In this document: in pieces, positions 25,521-32,821 of the stretch
Numbering within the stretch: the first letter of the stretch is position 1
How the letters are laid out: every line of letters begins with the position of its first letter
Assembly: GCA_022825745.1 (NCBI GenBank)
Contig: JAJDWF010000090.1
Location: 1-42,096 of the forward strand
Length of the DNA stretch: 42,096 nt
Origin: Dehalococcoidia bacterium
GTDB taxonomy: Bacteria; Chloroflexota; Dehalococcoidia; Lucifugimonadales; UBA3495
Direction of reading: 5' to 3'
Position numbers and translations under genes: made by a program
The notes under the pieces: model-generated
What the model was told of the DNA's origin: nothing
The model's database searches: none
The model's input: only the letters and a program-made list of their open reading frames with translations

Positions 25521-28364
25521 ATGCCCGACGACATCACCATCTCAATCGACGGGGTGGAAATCCGCACGCAGCCCGGCAAAATGGTGCTGGAAGCGGCCAT
25601 CGATGCCGGCGTGTACGTTCCCTATCTGTGCTATCACTCGGGTATGAAGCCCTACGCGGCCTGCCGCATGTGCGTGGTGGTCGCGGAAAATGAGCGAGGC
25701 CGGATACCGGGCTTCCCGGCCGCCTGTACCCTGGCCGCCACCGACGGCATGACCGTCTGGAGCGAAACTCCCGACGTGAACGAACTGCGCCGCTCCGTCA
25801 TGCAGATGCTCATTGCCGAGCATCCCAACGGCTGCCTCACCTGCCACCGCGTGGAAATCTGCGGCCCCTCCGACGTGTGCCTCCGCCACGTCTCCGTCAA
25901 TGACCGCTGCGTGACCTGCCCCAAGAACGAGCGCTGCGAATTCAAGGACACGGTCCGGTACCTGGGGATGGAACTGGAATCCCCGATGACCTACATGTAC
26001 CGCGACATCCCCCTGGAAGTCAGCGATCCGTTCTATGATCGCGACTACAACCTCTGCATCACCTGTGGCCGGTGCGTCCGGGTGTGCGAGGAGGTTCGCG
26101 GCGACAGCGCCATCTGCTTCACCGAACGCTCCGGCAATGCCCTGGTGGGCACCTCTTTCGGCACCTCACTCCTGGAATCCGGCTGTGAGTTCTGCGGAGC
26201 CTGCCTCGACGTTTGCCCGGTGGGCGCCCTCACGGAACGGGAGAACAAGTGGGAAAAGGCTGCCACCGTGCAGCGGACGATCTGCACCCACTGCCCGGTG
26301 GGCTGCCAGATGAACCTGGAAATCAACGAGCAGGGCCGCGTGATCCGCGCCATCCCTGAATACAACGCCCCCGCCAACCGTGGGCAGGCCTGCTACAAAG
26401 GCAAGTTCGGCCTGGGCCATCTCACCAACGGGCAACGATTGCGCCGCCCGCTGGTCCGGCGGAACGGGATCCTTGAATCGGCCACCTGGGACGAAGCCCT
26501 CGACCTGATCGCCGAACGCCTGCGGCCCCATCAGTCAGGCAACGGATTCGGCCTGGTGACCGCCGCCGACAGCACCAACGAAGAGTTCTACCTGGCCCAG
26601 AAGTTCGCCCACCTCGGGATGAACACCCACAACCTGGACCACTCCGGCAACGTCCAGCCCGACTTGACCAGAGGCTTGGAGGACGTGTTTGGCTATCCCG
26701 GAGCGACCAACTCCATCTGGGACCTCAAGAACTCGGACTGCATCCTGGTTTTCAACACAAATCTCACCGAGAGCCACAACGTCGTCGGGGTTCCCATCAA
26801 GCAGGCCGCGCGAGAGGGCGCTTCGCTCATCGTGATCGATACGCGGGAAGTGGAACTGACCCGGTATGCCAACCTTTGGCTCCGTCCCGTGCCCGGCGCG
26901 GAATTGCTCCTCATCGGCGCGATACTCAAGACCGTGCTGGATGAAGGCTTGATTGATGCCGAGTGGATGGCGGAAAACGTGGACGACCACGACACTCTGC
27001 TCTACGAACTGGAACGCATCGACGAGGTCGCCATCGCCTCCACCGGCGTCCCCTACGACGATATTGCCCAGGCTGCCCGGCTTTATGCCAACGCCGCCAA
27101 TTCGGGCATTGTGTACGGACTGGACAACGTGCCTTCGGCCATCACCCGCGACTGCGTCGTAGCCCTGTGCGATCTGGCCCTGCTCACCCACAACGTTGGC
27201 AAGCCGGCCGGCGGCCTCTTCCCGATGCGGCAGGGCGCGAACACGCAGGGCGCTACCGACATCGGCTGCATTCCCAATCGCCTGCCCGGTGGCGGCCCGC
27301 TGTTCGATGATGAAAACCGCGCCCGCGTGGAAGCGGTTTGGGAAGCTACCCTTCCGCCGCCGCAGCACAGCATGGGCGTCGCCGAAATGCTTGAAGCGGC
27401 CGCGTCGGGCGACATCCAGTCCATGATTGTCGTCGGCGACAGCCCGAATTTCACCAACGGCCTGCTCGGCGACGGACTGGCGGCGCTGGAAAAGCTGGAC
27501 TTTCTGGCGGTGATGGACACGTTCCTCACTCCGGCGGCCCAGATCGCGGACGTCGTGCTTCCCAGGGTAACCTTCGCCGAGAAAGACGGCACGTTCACCA
27601 ACCTGGAACGTCGCATCCAGCGCATCCGACCGGCCGTGTCCGTGAAGAACAACGATTCCAGGCCCGAAGGCTGGGTGTTTGAGCAACTGGCCGAGCGCCT
27701 GGGCATCACCGGTATCAGTTACGCCGACCCGTCGGCGCTGATGGACGAGATCGCTTCCGTAACCCGGAACTACGGCGGCGTCAGCTACGACCGACTGGCC
27801 CGGGAATCTGCCCTGGTGATGCAAACCGGCGTCGAATCGCCCCGTCCCACCCAGATTCTCTACACGTCCCGGGAAGAGCGTGGCATCCAGTGGCCGTGCC
27901 CGGATGCCGACCGCCCATCCTCGCCGGTGCTCTACGCCGATGGTTTCCCCAACGGCAAAGCGGAGCCGGGAGCGCCCCGCTTCCGGGCGGTGGACTGGCC
28001 GACCGACCCCGAATTTCCCGCGCTGCTGGCGCCGGGCCGGGTCCTGCTGCAACGCGAGCGAGATACCGTCATCGAACCCGGAGACCTCAACCGTATCGTG
28101 CGCGACGAAGAGGTGCGGCTCAATCCGGATGATGCCGCTGCATGGAACATCGCGGACGGAGCGCCGGTCAGCGTTGTAACCGCCGTCAGTCGGATTACCG
28201 GCGTCGCCGGAATCGACGCGCTGGTGCCGGCCAGCGTCGTCGCCATCACCACCCTGTTCGGGGAACTGGCCGTGGAGTTGCAGGTGTCCGAGGACGTCAA
28301 TCCCATGGCGCGCGTGCCGGGCTTGCTGGTCGAACCGTGCCGGGTGGAACCGCTGGATCGGTAA
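25521..28364 (+). CDS. FdhA/NuoG-like iron-sulfur molybdopterin-type subunit lacking the Sec/Cys ligand
   Basis: 947 residues, AGGAG five bases upstream of the ATG. Domains in order: [2Fe-2S] ferredoxin (Cys37, 48, 51, 69); His101-x3-Cys105-x2-Cys108-x5-Cys114 cluster site; a second C-x2-C-x5-C (130, 133, 139); two 4Fe-4S ferredoxin motifs (179-189 and 222-232); the 4Fe-4S motif with CTHCPVGC (255-262); molybdopterin oxidoreductase domain; C-terminal dinucleotide-binding domain (~835-947). It aligns along its length with NAD-linked formate dehydrogenase alpha subunits, but the active-site segment reads HNLDHSGNVQPD: Gln379 and Pro380 stand where formate dehydrogenases have Sec or Cys and His, and the preceding Arg is Asn. 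Automatic annotation as formate dehydrogenase is therefore doubtful; a role as electron-relay or with another substrate is more likely. Confidence 0.85.
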   Translation: MPDDITISIDGVEIRTQPGKMVLEAAIDAGVYVPYLCYHSGMKPYAACRMCVVVAENERGRIPGFPAACTLAATDGMTVWSETPDVNELRRSVMQMLIAEHPNGCLTCHRVEICGPSDVCLRHVSVNDRCVTCPKNERCEFKDTVRYLGMELESPMTYMYRDIPLEVSDPFYDRDYNLCITCGRCVRVCEEVRGDSAICFTERSGNALVGTSFGTSLLESGCEFCGACLDVCPVGALTERENKWEKAATVQRTICTHCPVGCQMNLEINEQGRVIRAIPEYNAPANRGQACYKGKFGLGHLTNGQRLRRPLVRRNGILESATWDEALDLIAERLRPHQSGNGFGLVTAADSTNEEFYLAQKFAHLGMNTHNLDHSGNVQPDLTRGLEDVFGYPGATNSIWDLKNSDCILVFNTNLTESHNVVGVPIKQAAREGASLIVIDTREVELTRYANLWLRPVPGAELLLIGAILKTVLDEGLIDAEWMAENVDDHDTLLYELERIDEVAIASTGVPYDDIAQAARLYANAANSGIVYGLDNVPSAITRDCVVALCDLALLTHNVGKPAGGLFPMRQGANTQGATDIGCIPNRLPGGGPLFDDENRARVEAVWEATLPPPQHSMGVAEMLEAAASGDIQSMIVVGDSPNFTNGLLGDGLAALEKLDFLAVMDTFLTPAAQIADVVLPRVTFAEKDGTFTNLERRIQRIRPAVSVKNNDSRPEGWVFEQLAERLGITGISYADPSALMDEIASVTRNYGGVSYDRLARESALVMQTGVESPRPTQILYTSREERGIQWPCPDADRPSSPVLYADGFPNGKAEPGAPRFRAVDWPTDPEFPALLAPGRVLLQRERDTVIEPGDLNRIVRDEEVRLNPDDAAAWNIADGAPVSVVTAVSRITGVAGIDALVPASVVAITTLFGELAVELQVSEDVNPMARVPGLLVEPCRVEPLDR

Positions 28365-28439
28365 CGAAATCGGCAACACCGGCGTAACATTTGCGGGGTA
28401 TGATGGCAAAGTTATAGCCCAACTGATTACGGAGCAATA

Positions 28440-29198
28440 ATGACGAGCGTCCAACCCGGAGCCACCGCCACCCGCGACCGTACCGTCAACCTTCCCCGGG
28501 CCCGCCTGGTCGACCGCATCGACTACACCGATGATCTCATGGTCATCAAGCTGGAACCCCAGGGCTTTGAGTTCAACTTCAAGCCGGGCCAATACTGCAC
28601 GCTGGGCCTGGATGGCATCGAGCGAGCGTATTCCATAGTTTCCGCACCCCACGAACCCCTGCTGGAGATTTTCGTTGAGTTGGTGCCGGATGGCGAGCTG
28701 ACGCCACGTATGTGGCGCATGGACATTGGCGACACCATGTCGATACGGCCCCGGCCCAAGGGTATATTCCTGATGGACCCGTCCGCTACTCGGCACCTGA
28801 TGCTGGGCACCGTGACCGGTGTGGCCCCGTTCGTCAGCATCGTGCGCGACCACCTCCACCACGGACGCTCCGGCCATCATTTCTACATCCTGGAAGGCGC
28901 TTCCTACCTGGACGAGTTCGTCTATGATGTCGAACTGTCCGGCCTGGCCGCAGAGCACCCGGAAATCGTGTCATTCGTCCCAGCGGTCAGTCGGCCCACG
29001 GAATCCCGCAACTCCGCGTGGGAGGGTGAAACCGGCCGCCTGAACAACATCGTCGCTGCGTACCTCGACAAGTTCGACCTCAACCGCGACGACACCCTGA
29101 TCTACGCCTGCGGCCATCCCGGAATGATCGAATCCAGCCGCGAAATCGTCACCGCAGCCGGCTGGCGTTGGACCGAAGAACGTTTCTGGAAAGAGTAA
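28440..29198 (+). CDS. FAD/NAD(P)-binding ferredoxin reductase-like protein
   Basis: 252 residues; GGAG six bases upstream of the ATG. Ferredoxin-NADP+ reductase fold: FAD-binding RAYSIVSAP at 62-70 (R-x-Y-S), the nucleotide-binding GTVTGVAPFVSIVRDHL at 123-139, and YACGHPGMIESSREI near the C terminus, which ends ERFWKE. It follows the FdhA-like gene by 75 bases; a weak promoter-like pair (TTTGCG/TATAGC, 17 apart) lies in that gap. With the NuoE/NuoF/FdhA-like proteins it suggests exchange of electrons between NAD(H), NADP(H) and ferredoxin or a small carrier. Confidence 0.88.
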   Translation: MTSVQPGATATRDRTVNLPRARLVDRIDYTDDLMVIKLEPQGFEFNFKPGQYCTLGLDGIERAYSIVSAPHEPLLEIFVELVPDGELTPRMWRMDIGDTMSIRPRPKGIFLMDPSATRHLMLGTVTGVAPFVSIVRDHLHHGRSGHHFYILEGASYLDEFVYDVELSGLAAEHPEIVSFVPAVSRPTESRNSAWEGETGRLNNIVAAYLDKFDLNRDDTLIYACGHPGMIESSREIVTAAGWRWTEERFWKE

Positions 29199-29203
29199 GC
29201 CTC

Positions 29204-29220
29204 GGGGGGTAAAATCCCCC
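29204..29220 (+). promoter_or_regulatory. Hairpin and -10-like TAAAAT immediately before mutS
   Basis: GGGGG (29205-29209), TAAAAT, CCCCC (29216-29220) form a 5 bp stem that ends one base before the mutS ATG at 29222. The loop TAAAAT resembles a -10 box whose start point would fall at the ATG, giving a leaderless mRNA. The G-run could also act as a poor ribosome binding site sequestered by the stem. Either reading is unproven. Confidence 0.35.
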
Positions 29221-29221
29221 T

Positions 29222-31870
29222 ATGACCACCGCCAACGCCCGCTTGACGCCAGTCCGGCGGCAGTACCTCACCATCAAGCACTCCTACCCGGACGCCATCC
29301 TGCTGTTCCGGATGGGCGATTTCTACGAGTGCTTTGACGACGACGCCAAGACGCTTTCCGACGCCCTGGAAATCGCGTTGACTTCCCGCTCCATGGGGAA
29401 GGACACCCGCATTCCCATGGCCGGCGTTCCGGCGGTTTCCCTGGAGTCCAACCTGGCCCGCCTGATTCGCCAGGGGCACAAGGTGGCGATTTGCGAGCAA
29501 CTCAGCGATCCGGCGCTGTCCCGGGGAATCGTTGAACGCGGGGTCGTTCGGGTGGTAACTCCGGGTACGATCCTGGAATCCGCGCTGCTTGATCAGGGAG
29601 TCAACAACTACCTCGCCGCCGTCTGCGCCGCGGACGACCGGGCTGGCCTGGCCTACGTTGACGTTACCACCGGCGAATTCGTAGTCGCGGAGATCCCGTC
29701 CGGGGAACTGCTCCTGGAACTGTCGCGACTGGAGGCATCCGAGATACTGGTTCCCCCCGGCTATGATCTGCCCGCGATTCCGCCCGGCAGCGGGGGAGCA
29801 GCGACCATCACCGCGCTGGACGCCTCCGCTTTCAACCCCGACGTTGCCCGGCGAACCCTGCTGGATTACTACGGCGTGCTTTCCCTGGAAGCCTATGGCC
29901 TGGAATCACATGGCGCGGCTTTGTCCGGTATGGCGTCCGGCTCGCTGGCGGTGCGCGCCGCCGGCGCCATCGTTGACTACCTGCGGTACACCTGGCAGGG
30001 CGAGCGGCCCCCGTTGGCCCCGCCAAGAGTGTGGGACAGCGACGCCTACATGACCCTCGACCCGCAGACCCGCCGGAACCTCGAGCTCTTTGAGGCCGGC
30101 CGGCAGGACTCGCAGGAATTCTCATTGCTGGCCGCCCTAGACAGCACCCGCACCGCAATGGGCGCCCGGCTGCTGAGGAGATGGTTGAGCCGGCCGCTGC
30201 TGGACCTGGAGCGGCTACAGCGCCGTTTGGACGCGGTGCAGTTTTTCTTCGACGATGCTTTCCGTCGCGACGACGCGGTGGCGGCCCTGTCTGACGTCGC
30301 CGATCTCGAACGCATCCTCACGCGCATCCGGACGCAGAACTCGCCGCCTCGGGACTTGCTGGCGTTGCGAAAAAGCTTGGCCGCCGCTGAACGGTTGGCC
30401 CCCGTCCTGTCCGGCGAGGCTGCCGCCGCCGTCGCCTGGCTGGCGGACGGCCTGCGTCCGTTGCCCGACGTGAGCAACCTTATTGACGCCGCCATTGCGG
30501 ACGAACCGTCGGCGCAGCCCGGCGACGGCGGCGTCATCAGGCAGGGTTTCTCCTCCGAACTGGACCGCATCCGCGCCATGGCCAGCGACGCCCGGGGCTT
30601 CATCGCCAACCTGGAGGCCAAAGAGCGCGAGCGCACCGGCATCCGCAGCCTCAAGGTCGGTTTCAACCAGGTATTCGGCTACTACATCGAGGTCAGCCGC
30701 GCCAATCTCGATTCCGTGCCGGACGATTACCAGCGTCGCCAAACCCTTACCGGCGGGGAACGCTACATCACCCCGGAACTGAAAGAATACGAGAGCCAGG
30801 CACTCGACGCCCGCGAAAGGCTGGAACAGCTGGAGCGCACTTTGTACCGGCAGGTTTGCCAGCAGATTGGCGACCATGCGGAAAGCATCTCCCGCCTGGC
30901 CTCGGCGATTGCGCGCATCGACGTGTTCGTCGGGCTGGCCAATGTTGCGGTGCGGCACGGTTACGTGCGTCCCGTCCTGGACGACGGCAACGCTATCGCC
31001 ATCGCCGCCGGCCGGCACCCGGTGGTGGAACGTGTCCTGGATCCCTCGACCAATCACGCCGGCGCGTTCGTTCCCAACGATGCGGCTCTGGACTCCGACG
31101 ACGCCCAGATCATGCTGATCACCGGCCCCAACATGGCGGGCAAGTCCACCTACATCCGCCAGGTTGCCATCATCGTGTTGATGGCCCAGATCGGCAGTTT
31201 CGTACCCGCTACGTCGGCCTCAATCGGTCTGGTGGACCGCATCTTCACCCGCGTCGGCCTGCAGGATGACCTGGCCACGGGGCAATCCACCTTCATGGTC
31301 GAGATGGTGGAAACCGCCGCCATACTCAACCAGGCTACCTGGCGCTCCCTGGTCGTCCTGGACGAGATCGGCCGGGGAACCAGCACCTACGACGGGTTGT
31401 CCATAGCCCGCGCCGTCGTCGAGCATCTGCACAACAACCCCCGGGTCAGCTGCAAGACCATGTTCGCCACGCACTACCATGAGCTGACCGAGCTGGCCGC
31501 CACGCTTCCGGGCGTGCGCAACTACCGGGTCGCCGTGTCCGAGGAGGACGGCAACATCGCTTTCCTGCATCGCATCGTCCCCGGCGGCGCGGACCGGTCA
31601 TACGGTGTGCACGTGGCGATGCTGGCCGGGATGCCGCCCTCCGTGGTGAACCGCGCCCAGGAACTCCTCACGGAGTTGGAACGCGACCGTCCGGCCGCCG
31701 GGTCAAAGCGCCGCAGCAAACCCCCTCCGCCCCAACTGGCGTTGCCCCTGTTCGCTGCGGAGGATGACAAACTCGCCGAGGCCATCCTTGACCTGGACAT
31801 CGGCAACCTCACCCCGCTGGAGGCCATCAACAAGCTCTACGAGTTGCAGGAACAGGCGCGGCAGGTCTGA
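29222..31870 (+). CDS. mutS: DNA mismatch repair protein MutS
   Basis: 882 residues, standard for MutS1. Recognises base mismatches and starts repair. Mismatch-reading Phe34-Tyr35-Glu36 are in RMGDFYECF; the connector, core and clamp domains follow, with GYYIEVSRANLDSVP; the ATPase has GPNMAGKSTYIRQ (about 635-647), DEIGRGTSTYDGLSIA and TMFATHYHELTELA. C-terminal helix-turn-helix part ends TPLEAINKLYELQEQA. mutL follows 950 bases downstream, after two small genes. Confidence 0.97.
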   Translation: MTTANARLTPVRRQYLTIKHSYPDAILLFRMGDFYECFDDDAKTLSDALEIALTSRSMGKDTRIPMAGVPAVSLESNLARLIRQGHKVAICEQLSDPALSRGIVERGVVRVVTPGTILESALLDQGVNNYLAAVCAADDRAGLAYVDVTTGEFVVAEIPSGELLLELSRLEASEILVPPGYDLPAIPPGSGGAATITALDASAFNPDVARRTLLDYYGVLSLEAYGLESHGAALSGMASGSLAVRAAGAIVDYLRYTWQGERPPLAPPRVWDSDAYMTLDPQTRRNLELFEAGRQDSQEFSLLAALDSTRTAMGARLLRRWLSRPLLDLERLQRRLDAVQFFFDDAFRRDDAVAALSDVADLERILTRIRTQNSPPRDLLALRKSLAAAERLAPVLSGEAAAAVAWLADGLRPLPDVSNLIDAAIADEPSAQPGDGGVIRQGFSSELDRIRAMASDARGFIANLEAKERERTGIRSLKVGFNQVFGYYIEVSRANLDSVPDDYQRRQTLTGGERYITPELKEYESQALDARERLEQLERTLYRQVCQQIGDHAESISRLASAIARIDVFVGLANVAVRHGYVRPVLDDGNAIAIAAGRHPVVERVLDPSTNHAGAFVPNDAALDSDDAQIMLITGPNMAGKSTYIRQVAIIVLMAQIGSFVPATSASIGLVDRIFTRVGLQDDLATGQSTFMVEMVETAAILNQATWRSLVVLDEIGRGTSTYDGLSIARAVVEHLHNNPRVSCKTMFATHYHELTELAATLPGVRNYRVAVSEEDGNIAFLHRIVPGGADRSYGVHVAMLAGMPPSVVNRAQELLTELERDRPAAGSKRRSKPPPPQLALPLFAAEDDKLAEAILDLDIGNLTPLEAINKLYELQEQARQV

Positions 31871-31909
31871 CCCGACTACCTGATGCCAACTCGTGCGCGA
31901 AATCCGTGG

Positions 31910-31951
31910 AATTTCCGTTTATACTGTCCTTCCGGGTAGAATACGGAAATT
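31910..31951. promoter_or_regulatory. Inverted repeat upstream of the ArsC/Spx-like selenoprotein gene
   Basis: AATTTCCGT (31910-31918) and ACGGAAATT (31943-31951) are exact reverse complements 24 bases apart, ending 23 bases before the ATG at 31975. TATACT (31920) and TAGAAT (31937) between the arms are -10-like, but no good -35 is visible. A regulator-binding site is possible. Confidence 0.4.
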
Positions 31952-31974
31952 TCTGATCGCGGGGAGACGATAAG

Positions 31975-32337
31975 ATGAGCGATACGGCAACAATGTATTG
32001 GTGGCCACGTTGAAGCAGCTGCCGCAAGGTGCGGGAGTTGCTCGTACAAAACGGTCTGACCGTAACCGAAAGAGACTATTTCAAAGAACCGTTCACGGAA
32101 CAGGAGCTCAATGACCTGGTTGCCGAGGTGGGGGAACCGGGCGTAAGCGCCATGTTCGCCAGCCGCAGCCCGTCGCTGAAGAAGATGGGCCTCAACGCGG
32201 CGGAACTCTCCGACGAGCGTAAGCTGGCGTTGATGCTCGAAGAACCCCGGCTGGTGCGCCGCCCCATCGTCCGGCTGGGAGACCGGCTCCTGATCGGGGC
32301 CAGCGTCAAGGTGATTACCGAAGCCCTCAGCGACTGA
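31975..32337 (+). CDS. Predicted selenoprotein: ArsC/Spx-family thioredoxin-fold protein with USSC motif (TGA at 32011)
   Basis: From the ATG at 31975, with GGGGAG eight to nine bases upstream, the frame reads MSDTATMYWWPR, TGA at 32011-32013, then SSCRKVRELLVQNGLTV and on to a TGA stop at 32335: 120 residues with the TGA read through. The ArsC/Spx/YffB family has its redox Cys exactly there (PxCSxCRK), so codon 13 is predicted to be selenocysteine with Cys16 as partner (UxxC). The family features follow: RDYFKEPFTEQEL, SPSLKKMGLNAAELSDE, and RRP at 95-97. The substrate is unknown; true arsenate reduction, Spx-like regulation or general thiol redox are possible. A long hairpin begins right after the TGA. 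Ordinary callers start at 32029 and lose the active site. Confidence 0.87.
32011..32042 (+). promoter_or_regulatory. Candidate bacterial SECIS element, ArsC/Spx-like gene
   Basis: Directly 3' of the TGA, AGCAGCU (32014-32020) pairs with AGUUGCU (32036-32042), then a G-G mismatch, then CCGC (32022-32025) pairs with GCGG (32031-32034), leaving the apical loop AAGGU. Eleven pairs, one of them G-U. The loop carries GGU, like the E. coli fdhF element, but starts 12 bases after the TGA, about five closer than in fdhF. Pairing is seen directly; SelB binding is inferred. Confidence 0.65.
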
Positions 32338-32380
32338 CCGACAGAACACCCGCCACGGACCGATAAAGCGACGACCTGCC

Positions 32381-32818
32381 ATGAAAATCTTTTTTGACGT
32401 TGACTACACCATACTGGGACTGGACGATACCCTCCGTCCTGGCACCACGGACACATTCCAGAAACTGCTGGACGACGGGCACGAAATCTACATCTGGTCC
32501 GGGATGGGTGAACGATGGGAAGTCATCGAAAAGCACGAGTTGCAGAGGTTCGTCAGCGGGGTGTACGAGAAGCCGACCCACCACTTCCATGAACGGCTTG
32601 AGGAACTGAAAATACCCTTCGAGCCGGAATTTGTCATCGACGACTATCCGGAGATTGTCGCCGCATTCGGAGGCGTCTGGGTGCCGCCCTATTTCTTTTC
32701 CCGCAGTGTTGACCACGAGATGGACCGGATTTATCGGATCATCTGCGACTTTGCGGAAACCGGGGATTCCGAGGACCGTCAATACCGGGCCAAAGGCACC
32801 AAAGTCCCCCTGTTCTAG
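32381..32818 (+). CDS. Small HAD-like protein of unknown function
   Basis: 145 residues. Motif I is FFDVDYTIL with Asp6, Asp8 and Thr10 (DxDxT); IYIWSGMGERWEV resembles motif II, and FVIDDYPEIVAAFGGVWVPPYF looks like the C-terminal acidic motif. There is no cap domain, so a HAD phosphatase-like fold acting on a protein or macromolecule is conceivable, but no specific function can be named. It lies between the ArsC/Spx-like gene and mutL, three bases before the mutL start, so it is probably cotranscribed. Confidence 0.75.
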   Translation: MKIFFDVDYTILGLDDTLRPGTTDTFQKLLDDGHEIYIWSGMGERWEVIEKHELQRFVSGVYEKPTHHFHERLEELKIPFEPEFVIDDYPEIVAAFGGVWVPPYFFSRSVDHEMDRIYRIICDFAETGDSEDRQYRAKGTKVPLF

Positions 32819-32821
32819 GCC

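Noticed and set aside
25521-28364. Selenocysteine in the FdhA-like subunit
   Set aside because: The codon at the ligand position is CAG (Gln379), not TGA, and no internal TGA is present in the frame.
26535-28958. Long minus-strand open frame (807 codons) across the FdhA-like gene
   Set aside because: Antisense shadow of a conserved gene in GC-rich DNA; no domain or start signal.
22516-32013. Alternative genetic code (TGA as Trp or Gly) as explanation of the internal TGA codons
   Set aside because: TGA ends many genes in this window, Trp is encoded by TGG throughout, and no other internal TGA occurs in conserved genes; the two TGA codons both sit at redox cysteines.
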